Positions 24,031-31,670 of a DNA stretch of 64,000 nucleotides are shown in pieces. How positions within the stretch are numbered: position 1 is the stretch's first letter; each line of letters starts with the position of its first letter. Below the pieces are notes generated by a model. That model was not told the DNA's origin. It did not search any database and saw nothing but the letters and a program-made list of their open reading frames with translations. Source of the DNA: Halopseudomonas salina (GTDB taxonomy: Bacteria > Pseudomonadota > Gammaproteobacteria > Pseudomonadales > Pseudomonadaceae). Location: positions 176,139 through 240,138 of the forward strand of contig NZ_VTTI01000006.1 of assembly GCF_008641105.1 (NCBI RefSeq), read 5' to 3'. A program made the position numbers and the translations under genes.

Positions 24031-24071
24031 TGAATCCTGATTCATCTATTCGAACAGTGAATCAGGATTCA
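24031..24071. promoter_or_regulatory. Twin palindromic operators upstream of the tetR-aidB-like operon
   Basis: Two perfect palindromes sharing the same arms: TGAATCCTGATTCA (24031-24044) and TGAATCAGGATTCA (24058-24071), centres 27 bp apart. The first ends only four bases before the tetR start codon, so a bound protein would block transcription or initiation. The repeated 6-bp arms, differing only in the central dinucleotide, make autoregulation by the adjacent TetR the best reading. Confidence 0.75.
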
Positions 24072-24113
24072 GATCTTCATGCAGGAGGGAATTGCGCCAT
24101 AGGGGCGGGGTTT

Positions 24114-24314
24114 TCAGACGTCCAGTTGTCCGATGAGGACTGCTTTGATAACGAAGCCCATGACGCCGAGTCCAAGGCCGGTGAAGAGAACTGCAGTGCC
24201 GTATCGGCCTGCTTTTGATTTTTTTGCCAGATCCCAGACGATGTAGCCCATGAATGCAACCAGAGCAAAGATCATCAGGGGCATGGCCAAGGCTTCAAAT
24301 TCTTGATAGCTCAC
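24114..24314 (-). CDS. DUF2788 small membrane protein
   Basis: 66 residues, two hydrophobic helices (LMIFALVAFMGYIVWDL and AVLFTGLGLGVMGFVIKAVLI) flanking a basic loop KKSKAGRYG. The pattern IVWDLAKKSKAG matches the DUF2788 family of unknown function. The start is GTG at 24314 with GGGAGAG upstream. It stands alone between tetR and the Lrp-type gene. Confidence 0.8.
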   Translation of the reverse strand: MSYQEFEALAMPLMIFALVAFMGYIVWDLAKKSKAGRYGTAVLFTGLGLGVMGFVIKAVLIGQLDV

Positions 24315-24417
24315 AAAACTCTCCCATTCGATAAAAGTTATTGATCTGGGTCAACATTATACCGAAATCTCTGCCTGGGGCCTGTGGTGCCTTGTCGCAG
24401 GTGTAAGGTTGGTGACG

Positions 24418-24915
24418 CTAGGATACGGAATTTTGCAGATGGCCAAGTGGCAGTTCGGTGCTGCCGACTATCTGGTTAAGTACGAAGCTTGAGCGTACGC
24501 TCGATACGCCGTCGATACGCGTCAGGCGGCCCAACAGGAACTGCTGGTAGTGTTCCATATCGGGAACGACGACCCGCAGCTGATAGTCTGCGTCCATACC
24601 TGTGACCAGGCAGCAATCGAGCACTTCGGGGCAGTCGCGGATCGCGGTTTCAAAGCCTGCAAAGCGTTCAGGTGTGTGTCTATCCATGCCGATCATCACA
24701 AAAGCGGTGAGGGTCAGGCCCAGTCGACGTGGCTCAAGCAGCGCGACCTGACGCCGTATATAGCCGCTGTCTTCCAACTGCTTGACCCGCCTTGAGCAGG
24801 GCGAAGGCGATAAGCCGATATGTTCTGCCAGTTCCTGGTTGCTGATGCTTGCGTCATGCTGCAATGCGGCAAGTATCTTCAGGTCGTAGCGGTCGAGATT
24901 GTGATCATTTGTCAT
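24418..24915 (-). CDS. Lrp/AsnC-family transcriptional regulator
   Basis: 165 residues: winged helix at residues about 8-60 (YDLKILAALQHDASISNQELAEHIGLSPSPCSRRVKQLE) and a RAM ligand-binding/oligomerisation domain (GMDADYQLRVVVPDMEHYQQFL). It probably senses an amino acid, but the effector is not evident. AAAGGA lies before the ATG. The AT-rich region upstream carries inverted repeats suited to autoregulation. Confidence 0.92.
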   Translation of the reverse strand: MTNDHNLDRYDLKILAALQHDASISNQELAEHIGLSPSPCSRRVKQLEDSGYIRRQVALLEPRRLGLTLTAFVMIGMDRHTPERFAGFETAIRDCPEVLDCCLVTGMDADYQLRVVVPDMEHYQQFLLGRLTRIDGVSSVRSSFVLNQIVGSTELPLGHLQNSVS

Positions 24916-24926
24916 GTTTTGATCCT

Positions 24927-24989
24927 TTATTGCTCAATAAAACGTAATAAGCATAATATATTGCTGAAAGGTAACGCATATGTGCAATA
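24927..24989. promoter_or_regulatory. AT-rich control region of the Lrp-type gene with inverted repeats and a possible rightward promoter
   Basis: An inverted repeat TTATTG-N2-CAATAA (24927-24940) lies just before the regulator start, and ATATTGC (24957-24963) pairs with GCAATAT (24983-24989). On the + strand, TTGCTC (24930-24935) is 18 bp from TAATAT (24954-24959), a plausible sigma-70 promoter directed away from the regulator. Lrp proteins wrap AT-rich DNA, so autoregulation is likely. Confidence 0.5.
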
Positions 24990-25179
24990 TTAGACAAGAA
25001 ATGCCGCCATGGGAGGGGTAATATAGTCCCAAGTTCGAAGCCAAGGCCGGTTCGTCCAGTCCGCTCCCCTATCCCGGGAGAGGAAGGCAAAAATCCTACC
25101 GGATTCTCGCCAGCCGGCCTCCCAGCTCACAAGGCCCGGGAATCAGGCAGCCTCCTATCCGGATGTGTACAGGACGCTA
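24990..25179 (+). other. Gene-free stretch, possible small RNA
   Basis: GC-rich, no credible ORF, lying between a plausible rightward promoter (24930-24959) and a strong hairpin terminator (25180-25220). It holds several GGA-containing segments and short palindromes (TCCCGGGA, ATCCGGAT, AATCC-tacc-GGATT). I do not recognise a known RNA family or riboswitch. It could also be the untranslated 3' region downstream of the FieF gene terminator. Confidence 0.35.
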
Positions 25180-25220
25180 AAAAGAACGGCCGGCTCCATA
25201 GGGAAGCCGGCCGTTCTTTT
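25180..25220. terminator. Bidirectional Rho-independent terminator
   Basis: Perfect 16-bp stem: AAAAGAACGGCCGGCT (25180-25195) and AGCCGGCCGTTCTTTT (25205-25220), with a nine-base loop. A T-run occurs on both strands, slightly longer on the minus strand, where it lies 47 bases after the FieF stop. It would also end a rightward transcript from the Lrp-gene control region. Confidence 0.9.
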
Positions 25221-25266
25221 GTATGGGGCCTGCGTGTTGCCATTGAACGCTACATTCCGGCCTGGT

Positions 25267-26154
25267 CTAGACCGGGTCCGTGTGAATCAGTACATCGACC
25301 TGGGGAAAACGCTCGACCAGCGCCGTACGTACTGATTCGCCCAGCTCATGGGCCTCCAGCAGCGGCATGTCGGCGGGTAGTTCCACGTGCATCTGCATGA
25401 ACCAGAGGTGGCCGGACTGGCGACTGCGAAAATCATGCACGTCCAGCACGCCGGGCACGGCACGCGCCAATGCCAGGGCCTCGGTGCGCACTTCATCGGG
25501 CAGCTCGTGATCCATCAGAATCTGTATTGCATCAAGCCCGATACGCACGGCGCTATAGCCGATATATACCGCGATGCCCAGGCCCATCACCGCGTCAGCA
25601 CGCTGGATGCCGTAGCTAGCCAGCAGCAGCGCGACTATGACACTGCCATTGAGAAGCAGATCCGAACGATAATGAAGCGCATCGGCACCGATTGCTGTTG
25701 AGCCGGTGCGTGCGATTACATGCTTTTGAATCGCCAAAAGGCCCAGCGTTGCAATGATCGAAAGAACCATTACCCCGATGCCAAGCCATGTGGCGGCGAT
25801 GGGCTGAGGGTTGACCAGATGGTCAATACCCTGCAGCAATACCAGCAGCGCTGACCCGGTGATGAAGGCCGACTGGGCCAGGCCTGCGAGCGCCTCGGCC
25901 TTGCCGTGCCCGAAGCGATGCTCCTGATCCGCTGGCTTCAACGCGTAACGTACGGCGAACAGGTTGATGATCGAGGCGGCACTGTCCATCAGCGAATCAA
26001 TCAGTGAGGCCAGTATGCTGACTGATCCTGATGCCATCCAGACGCCACTCTTGAGGGCAATCAGACTGAAAGCCACGGTTACCGAGGCGTATGTGGCTAG
26101 CTTGAGCAACCGTTCCCGTTCAGGGAGCTCCAGGTGATTGGGCTGAGTCATCAC
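25267..26154 (-). CDS. fieF: Cation diffusion facilitator, FieF-type metal exporter
   Basis: 295 residues with six hydrophobic segments and a C-terminal cytoplasmic metal-sensing domain (HDFRSRQSGHLWFMQMHVELP). SLIDSLMDSAAS holds the TM2 Asp pair, and HRFGHGKAEALAGLAQS is the loop typical of FieF/YiiP, which exports Zn2+/Fe2+ in exchange for protons. The ATG overlaps the stop of the following-upstream lipoprotein gene by four bases, so the two are cotranscribed. Confidence 0.9.
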   Translation of the reverse strand: MMTQPNHLELPERERLLKLATYASVTVAFSLIALKSGVWMASGSVSILASLIDSLMDSAASIINLFAVRYALKPADQEHRFGHGKAEALAGLAQSAFITGSALLVLLQGIDHLVNPQPIAATWLGIGVMVLSIIATLGLLAIQKHVIARTGSTAIGADALHYRSDLLLNGSVIVALLLASYGIQRADAVMGLGIAVYIGYSAVRIGLDAIQILMDHELPDEVRTEALALARAVPGVLDVHDFRSRQSGHLWFMQMHVELPADMPLLEAHELGESVRTALVERFPQVDVLIHTDPV

Positions 26155-26561
26155 GCGCGCGACGGCAGACCCAAGGCTGCCATTTGCACAGCATCGGGGT
26201 GGTCCAGCTGCTGGGCGCGCTCAAGCGGCAGGTCCAAACCAATCTCCTCCTGAAGCAGCGCTTTGAGCTTGACGGTGTCCACCTGGCCATCTGCTCCCAC
26301 AGCCTTGTTCAATTGCTCAGGGGCAATACTGTAGCGGTTGTCTGGCAGATAGATGGCGCCGGTGGCGAAATCCACAGCAAAGGCGATTACGCCGGGTATG
26401 ACATAGAAGAGCAGGCCGATACCGTTGAGAATGGCCACGCCCGAGTCGATCTGGCCGCTTATCTGGCCACGGCGCTCAGGATAAAAAATGGTGCCGCAGG
26501 CTGCCAATTGGCTGGTAAGGGCCGTGACTAGCAGGGCGGAGGCCAGGGTTTTCATTCGCAT
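26151..26561 (-). CDS. Small lipoprotein of unknown function
   Basis: 136 residues with a lipoprotein signal (LLVTALTSQLAAC, lipidated Cys) followed by GTIFYPERRGQISGQIDSG and a hydrophobic segment LLFYVIPGVIAFAVDFATG, then a soluble tail with EEIGLDLPLERAQQLD. Similar proteins occur across Pseudomonas, sometimes with misleading enzyme names. Two ATGs (26561, 26555) are possible; AAGAGA lies before the first. The fieF gene overlaps it by four bases, hinting at an envelope or metal-related role, which is inference. Confidence 0.75.
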   Translation of the reverse strand: MRMKTLASALLVTALTSQLAACGTIFYPERRGQISGQIDSGVAILNGIGLLFYVIPGVIAFAVDFATGAIYLPDNRYSIAPEQLNKAVGADGQVDTVKLKALLQEEIGLDLPLERAQQLDHPDAVQMAALGLPSRA

Positions 26562-26676
26562 GATCGAGTCTCTTGAGGTTGCTGGGTCTGAGTCGGGAAC
26601 GTCGACGGGGCTACACCCCGCGGTGCGCATTTTATAGGGGTATGATAGCGGCTTTTACCGATGGTGCCGCAACCGA

Positions 26677-29217
26677 ATGAATGATTTGCCCGTCAACCTG
26701 ATCCTGCCTGAACTCAAGCGCGCGTTGGCTGCCAATCCCGCTGCAGTGCTGCAGGCACCACCGGGTGCTGGCAAGACCACGGTGGTGCCCTTGGCTCTGC
26801 TCGATAGCGACTGGCTTGTCGGACAGAAGATCATCATGCTCGAGCCGCGTCGCCTTGCTGCGCGGGCTGCGGCAGAGCGGCTCGCGCAGTTGCTTGGCGA
26901 ACCGGTAGGACAGACGGTGGGTTACCGCATCAGACTCGAGAGTCGAGTCAGTGCTGCTACGCGTATCGAAGTGGTGACCGAGGGAATCCTGCAGCGCCTG
27001 CTCCAGGCTGACCCCGAGCTGCCCGGCGTCGGTTTGGTTATCTTCGATGAGTTTCACGAACGTAGTCTGGACGCTGACCTGGGGCTGGCGCTGTGCCTGC
27101 AGACCCAGCAATACCTGCGCGATGCCGCACCGCTGAAACTGCTGGTCATGTCGGCAACTCTCGATGCGGCCGCGGTCTGTGACCTTCTTGATGGTGCGCC
27201 TCTGATCAGCAGCCAGGGCAGGCAATACCCGGTGGACGTGCGCTACGGCAATCCCGTCAGACCGGGTCAGCCGGTGGATTATCTGGTCGTGCAATGCGTG
27301 CTCCAGGCACTGGCCGAGGAGAGCGGCAGCATTCTGGTGTTCCTGCCCGGGGTCGGCGAGATCCGCAGGGTACAACGTCAATTGCAGGAGGCCCTGGCAG
27401 CGCAGAACGAGGTGCAGGTGATCCCCCTGCACGGCGAACTGGATTTTGCCAGTCAGCGCCAGGCAATCGAGCCTGCGGCCCAGGGCCAGCGCAAGGTTGT
27501 GCTGGCCACTTCGATTGCCGAAACCAGCCTGACCATTGAGGGGGTGCGAGTAGTGATTGACTGCGGTCTCGCCCGGCAACCCGCCTTCGACCCGGTCTCG
27601 GGTATGACGCGCCTGCATACTGTCAGGGTGTCCCGAGCCGCCGCAGAGCAGCGTGCGGGCCGCGCTGGTCGGCTCGAGCCCGGTGTTGCCTATCGTTTGT
27701 GGTCGGTAAGCCAGCAGCACCAACTGGCGGCGCGCAGCGAGCCGGAAATATTGCAGGCAGACCTGGCCCCGCTGGCTTTGCAACTGGCTGGCTGGGGCAT
27801 TCAGGACCCAGCCGAGCTGGCCTGGCTAGATCAGCCGCCGTCGGCCGCCCTGCAGCAGGGCCGTGAATTATTGGAACGCCTCGGTGCATTGCGGCAAGCG
27901 GATAACGGCTGGTTGCAAACGCCCCATGGTCTGGCGATGGCCGGCCTGCCGATGCATCCAAGACTGGCTCATATGCTCCTGAAAGGTCAGCGCCTGGGGC
28001 TGGGTGAAATGGCCTGCCGCGTGGCAGCGGTGGTAAGCGAACGCGACCTGCTCCGCGGGATAGAGGACGCGGACCTGGCCCGTCGCCTGGCATTGTTTGA
28101 TGACACCCGCGCGGAACCCTCGGCAGACCGCGGAGCATTACACCGGGCGCGCACCCTGGCAAAGCAATGGCACAGACTGGTCGAGCGCTCGCCTGTTCCC
28201 AGTCCCGTGAGCGATCCGCGTAACGAATCCTGGGCGGGCGTGCTCCTGGCCATGGCCTATCCCGATCGTATCGCCAGCCGTCGCGCAGAGCTGGGCAGCG
28301 AATATCGGCTGGCCAACGGCCGAGCCGCCGCCTTTGCCAACGTCGACAGCCTGCAAGGCCAGCAGTGGCTGGCAGTAGCCAGTCTGGGCGGCCACGCAGG
28401 ACAGAGCAGCGCACGAATCTTTCTTGCCGCAGCACTGCTGCCGGAGCAAATAGAAGCGCATTTGCCAGAGTTGCTTGTCTCCCGTGAAACCCTGGAATGG
28501 GACGCCAGAAGCGAAACCTTGCTGGCCGAACGGCAGCAGATGCTGGGTGCGCTGGTCTTCAGCCGCAAGCCCCTCACGCAGATCGACCCCAGGCAACGAA
28601 GCCAGGCTCTCTGCCAGGTAGTCCGCAAGCAGGGTCTGGAGCTGCTGCCATGGACGCCGGCCCTGCGTCAGTGGCAGGCGCGCGTCAACCTGCTACGCGA
28701 TCTGGATGTGCAAACCACAGCCGACAGCCGCTGGCCTGACCTCTCCGACCAGGCATTGCTTGATTCCCTAGAGCAGTGGCTGGCGCCATGGCTCGACAAG
28801 GTCACCCGACTGGCGCATTTCGGCAACCTCGACCTGAGCTCCATTCTGACCGGCCTCCTGCCCTGGCCCTTGCCTCGCGAACTGGACGAGCAGGCACCCA
28901 CCCATTGGGAGGTGCCCACAGGCTCGCAGATTCGTATCGATTACAGTGACAGTCCTCCGGTGCTCGCGGTGCGTCTGCAGGAGATGTTTGGCAGTACCGA
29001 TACTCCCCGCATTGCCGGTGGCCGGGTCGCGCTCAAGCTGCACCTGTTGTCGCCGGCCCGCCGTCCCGTGCAGGTCACCCAGGACCTGGCCGGTTTCTGG
29101 ACCGGTAGTTACCTTGAAGTCAAAAAAGACATGAAAGGACGTTATCCCAAGCACTACTGGCCGGATGATCCACTGCAGGCAGAACCAACCACGCGCGCCA
29201 AGCCCCGCAAAAACTGA
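26677..29217 (+). CDS. hrpB: ATP-dependent RNA helicase HrpB
   Basis: 846-residue DEAH/DExH helicase. Walker A is APPGAGKTTVVPLALL, motif II DEFHERSLDAD, motif III SATLD, motif V ATSIAETSLTIEGV and motif VI AAEQRAGRAGR. Then come HA2 and the C-terminal HrpB domain (GRYPKHYWPDDPLQAEPTTR). The cellular role of HrpB is poorly defined; it is involved in RNA processing in related bacteria. It is transcribed divergently from the lipoprotein gene 46 bases away (115 from the chosen start). Confidence 0.95.
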   Translation: MNDLPVNLILPELKRALAANPAAVLQAPPGAGKTTVVPLALLDSDWLVGQKIIMLEPRRLAARAAAERLAQLLGEPVGQTVGYRIRLESRVSAATRIEVVTEGILQRLLQADPELPGVGLVIFDEFHERSLDADLGLALCLQTQQYLRDAAPLKLLVMSATLDAAAVCDLLDGAPLISSQGRQYPVDVRYGNPVRPGQPVDYLVVQCVLQALAEESGSILVFLPGVGEIRRVQRQLQEALAAQNEVQVIPLHGELDFASQRQAIEPAAQGQRKVVLATSIAETSLTIEGVRVVIDCGLARQPAFDPVSGMTRLHTVRVSRAAAEQRAGRAGRLEPGVAYRLWSVSQQHQLAARSEPEILQADLAPLALQLAGWGIQDPAELAWLDQPPSAALQQGRELLERLGALRQADNGWLQTPHGLAMAGLPMHPRLAHMLLKGQRLGLGEMACRVAAVVSERDLLRGIEDADLARRLALFDDTRAEPSADRGALHRARTLAKQWHRLVERSPVPSPVSDPRNESWAGVLLAMAYPDRIASRRAELGSEYRLANGRAAAFANVDSLQGQQWLAVASLGGHAGQSSARIFLAAALLPEQIEAHLPELLVSRETLEWDARSETLLAERQQMLGALVFSRKPLTQIDPRQRSQALCQVVRKQGLELLPWTPALRQWQARVNLLRDLDVQTTADSRWPDLSDQALLDSLEQWLAPWLDKVTRLAHFGNLDLSSILTGLLPWPLPRELDEQAPTHWEVPTGSQIRIDYSDSPPVLAVRLQEMFGSTDTPRIAGGRVALKLHLLSPARRPVQVTQDLAGFWTGSYLEVKKDMKGRYPKHYWPDDPLQAEPTTRAKPRKN

Positions 29218-29771
29218 AGCCAGCACTCCCTATCCTGCCGAGCCTTGGCTTTTGACCCTGGACAGCAAACCCCTGTGATTCTTGAATATCGAGTCAGGCA
29301 GCCCCAGGCCGAGAGTCCACGCCGACACGCTGCAAGTACGTCCCTGTAAGCTCGACGATGGCATCCCTGCCATCGACGGTCGTCTTAGTCCTCTCGCCCT
29401 GCGTCTGCTGCCAGCTACTGAGTAACCCGAGAGAAAACCAAACCGTTCCGCGGTCATGTGGGGCTTGGTTTTGACCTTGGACAGCAAACTCTACATCACA
29501 CCGATGCCAGTTGAGCGCACAGCCTGGCGGGGTGGAGAAAGTGTCTGAAACAGGGACGTTTCTGACAAGCCTCCAAGGACGGATTCACGGCGGCTTTCGG
29601 AACCCTGCCAGGCTGGGAGCTACAAGGCTCAGAACCCATTTCGACAATATTGAATCAGGCCACGACAAACTATGTAGCCCAATCTCCTCCTCGCGCACTT
29701 TCAGTCTGCGCAGCCCACGCTTACAATCCCCAGCCCCGGGCAATCAGCTTTCACCCAGAAGCGGAGTTTTT
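29218..29771. repeat. Gene-free stretch with REP-like hairpin and 26-bp direct repeats
   Basis: 554 bases between hrpB and rsmC. A direct repeat CTTGG(C)TTTTGACC(C/T)TGGACAGCAAAC occurs at 29244-29270 and 29464-29489, identical but for one indel and one substitution. Between them lies a REP-like element with the perfect inverted repeat CGATGGCA-tccc-TGCCATCG (near 29355-29375). A third repeat-like segment follows near 29575-29620 (AAGGACGGATTCACGGCG). An 86-codon ORF on the minus strand here is made of repeat sequence and is not called. No transposase is present. Confidence 0.6.
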
Positions 29772-30791
29772 ATGGAAAACATCAGCCAGATACTTGAGCG
29801 CAGCGAAGAGCTCTTTGCCGGAAAGCGCTTGCTGCTGGTCAATCCACCCGCTGACGACCTGGTCAGCAGCATCGACGCCGACTGGCAGGTGTGGACCTGG
29901 GACTGGTCAGTGCAGCGGAGCCTGGCAACCCAGCTTGACGAAGAGCGGCTATGTTTCTCACATCTGTGCCCCAGGTTTGAAGGTCTGGATGCCGCCATAC
30001 TTGTCGTGCCCAAAGCCCTCGAGCGTGCCGAGTACGCATTGGCCCAGATCGTGCCCCTGCTGACACCCGGATGCCCGATTTATCTGGTTGGCGAAAAGAA
30101 GGGCGGCATCAGCCGCGCCGAGAAGCTCCTGCAACCCTATGGCAATGGCGCCCGGAAAATCGACTCCGCCCGGCACTGCCAGCTCTGGACCATGCAGGTA
30201 GCAGACGGCGCAGAGCCCTTTGAACTGGGCTCCTGGCAACGCGAAGTTCACATCGAGTTGGCTGATCAGAGCATAGACCTGGTGAGCCTGCCCGGCGTTT
30301 TCAGCCATGGCCGACTGGATGAAGGCAGTCAGTTGCTCCTCGAAGAACTCGCCCCATTGCCGCCCGGGAAAGTACTGGATTTCGGTTGCGGCGCAGGCGT
30401 GCTGACGACAGCGCTGGCCCGGCGTAATCCGGGTAGCCGCTTCGAGATGGTCGATGTTGACGCCCTAGCGCTATACTGCGCTCGCCAGACCCTGGAGCGC
30501 AACGGCGTGGAAGCGGAGATCTACCCATCCGACGGCTTGAGCGACGTACATGGACGCCTGGCAGCAGTGGTCAGTAATCCACCGTTTCATACCGGCATTA
30601 AACATGACACCAGTATCGCTGAACGCTTTTTCGAGCAGATGACCCGCAACCTGCTGCCCGGTGGTGAGATGCGCATCGTCGCCAATGGTTTCCTGCGCTA
30701 TCCGGCACTGATCGAAGCGCATATCGGACCCTGCAATGTGCTGCGCGAGAATAACCGCTTCAAGGTCTACTCCGCAGTAGCTCCCGGTTGA
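29772..30791 (+). CDS. rsmC: 16S rRNA (guanine1207-N2)-methyltransferase RsmC
   Basis: 339 residues in two halves: an N-terminal RsmC-specific domain and a C-terminal Rossmann methyltransferase with VLDFGCGAGV (201-210) and the amino-methyltransferase motif NPPF (269-272, VVSNPPFHTGIKHDT). It methylates the N2 of G1207 in 16S rRNA. The ATG at 29772 with GGAG five to six bases upstream is the start. The open frame back to 29511 runs through repeat sequence and is rejected. Confidence 0.93.
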   Translation: MENISQILERSEELFAGKRLLLVNPPADDLVSSIDADWQVWTWDWSVQRSLATQLDEERLCFSHLCPRFEGLDAAILVVPKALERAEYALAQIVPLLTPGCPIYLVGEKKGGISRAEKLLQPYGNGARKIDSARHCQLWTMQVADGAEPFELGSWQREVHIELADQSIDLVSLPGVFSHGRLDEGSQLLLEELAPLPPGKVLDFGCGAGVLTTALARRNPGSRFEMVDVDALALYCARQTLERNGVEAEIYPSDGLSDVHGRLAAVVSNPPFHTGIKHDTSIAERFFEQMTRNLLPGGEMRIVANGFLRYPALIEAHIGPCNVLRENNRFKVYSAVAPG

Positions 30792-30814
30792 CCATGCGTA
30801 GCCTGTGGGTTATC

Positions 30815-30946
30815 TTTGCGCCCGTCTTGGGGGAGTAGTCTCTCGATAGAGGCAAGTATCAACATAATTGGTCCGCAGACCATGGTACTTGCGACCCGCC
30901 GTCGCTCATGTGTTCAACATGGAACCGACAGGGTTTGACGAGACCT
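30815..30946 (+). promoter_or_regulatory. yybP-ykoY manganese riboswitch aptamer
   Basis: The leader of the UPF0016 gene has the conserved GGGGGAGTAGTC (30828-30840), an internal hairpin GCAAGTA (30852-30858) with TACTTGC (30886-30892) enclosing GGTC/GACC, and the closing GACGAGACC (30937-30945). That layout matches the yybP-ykoY family, which binds Mn2+ and turns on exporters including UPF0016 proteins. Exact ends are estimated by eye. Confidence 0.8.
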
Positions 30947-31001
30947 TTGACATATATCGACCAACCGGGGGCGGGGGGTAGATATATGTCAATGGTTTGT
31001 C
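30937..31001 (+). promoter_or_regulatory. Expression-platform hairpin of the Mn riboswitch
   Basis: A perfect 12-bp stem TTGACATATATC (30947-30958) with GATATATGTCAA (30981-30992) has a 22-nt G-rich loop. It can extend outward by pairing GACGAGACC (30937-30945), the 3' strand of the aptamer, with GGTTTGTC (30994-31001). Aptamer closing and the full hairpin are therefore mutually exclusive. No T-run follows, so translational control of the weakly initiated GTG at 31026 is likelier than termination. Confidence 0.6.
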
Positions 31002-31025
31002 TGACCCGCCCTCTCTGGAAACTCC

Positions 31026-31598
31026 GTGGAATCCTTTCTGGTCTCGACCGGTATAGTTGCGCTGGCAGAAATTGGCGATAAGACTCAATTACTGGCACTG
31101 GTGCTGGCGCTGCGTTTTCGGCGGCCATGGCCTATCGTGCTGGGTATTCTGGTTGCCACCCTGGCTAACCACGCGCTGGCGGGTGCCGTCGGTCAGTTTG
31201 TCAGCTCCCTGTTAAGCGATACCTGGCTGTACGGCATGCTTGCCTTGTCTTTTTTCGCAGTGGCAGCCTGGACGCTGGTGCCTGACAAGCTGGACGAAGA
31301 TGATACCCCGCCCATCAGTCACTACGGCGCCTTCATGGCAACGCTGGTCGCTTTCTTCATTGCCGAGATGGGGGACAAGACGCAGATCGCAACCGTTGTG
31401 CTTGCCGCGCAATTTGAAACCTATATCTGGGTAGTCATGGGTACCACCCTGGGCATGATGCTGGCCAACGTACCGGTGGTGTTCCTGGGCAATGCCGCCG
31501 CCGCGAAACTGCCTCTGGGCATCATCCGCAGTGTTGCGGCCTTCGCCTTTTTGCTGATGGGTCTGTATGCCGGCTGGCTGGCATTGACAGCGGGCTAG
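31026..31598 (+). CDS. UPF0016/TMEM165-GDT1 family manganese exporter
   Basis: 190-residue inner-membrane protein with six hydrophobic segments in two repeats, each with the E-x-G-D-K-T motif: EIGDKTQLLALVLAL and EMGDKTQIATVVLAA. Family members (MneA in Vibrio) export Mn2+; TMEM165 exchanges Ca2+/Mn2+ for protons. The Mn riboswitch in its leader supports Mn efflux here. The start is GTG at 31026 (MESFLVSTGIVALAEIGDK), with only a weak TGGA upstream. Confidence 0.9.
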   Translation: MESFLVSTGIVALAEIGDKTQLLALVLALRFRRPWPIVLGILVATLANHALAGAVGQFVSSLLSDTWLYGMLALSFFAVAAWTLVPDKLDEDDTPPISHYGAFMATLVAFFIAEMGDKTQIATVVLAAQFETYIWVVMGTTLGMMLANVPVVFLGNAAAAKLPLGIIRSVAAFAFLLMGLYAGWLALTAG

Positions 31599-31604
31599 GT
31601 GCTG

Positions 31605-31640
31605 AAAAGCCGGAAGCGCTACTGGCGACTTCCGGCTTTT
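31605..31640 (+). terminator. Rho-independent terminator after the Mn exporter gene
   Basis: Perfect 12-bp stem AAAAGCCGGAAG (31605-31616) / CTTCCGGCTTTT (31629-31640), ending in TTTT, seven bases after the exporter stop. On the opposite strand it also lies just beyond the stop of the peroxiredoxin gene, so it likely serves both. Confidence 0.9.
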
Positions 31641-31670
31641 CGGTTCTTGCGCTTGCTACAGGTGATGCGC

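Noticed and set aside
24905..25090. 61-codon minus-strand ORF upstream of the Lrp-type gene
   Set aside because: It would overlap the regulator start, and its second half translates the AT-rich promoter region. No ribosome site is seen.
26632..27783. 383-codon ORF antisense to hrpB
   Set aside because: It lies entirely opposite recognisable helicase motifs, is Gln/His/Arg-rich and has no domain.
29230..29487. 85-codon minus-strand ORF between hrpB and rsmC
   Set aside because: Its two ends are translations of the 26-bp direct repeats and its middle of the REP-like hairpin, so it is repeat sequence rather than a gene.
29511..29771. N-terminal extension of RsmC
   Set aside because: The extra 87 residues come from repeat-containing spacer. 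The internal ATG at 29772 has a good ribosome site and matches the family start.
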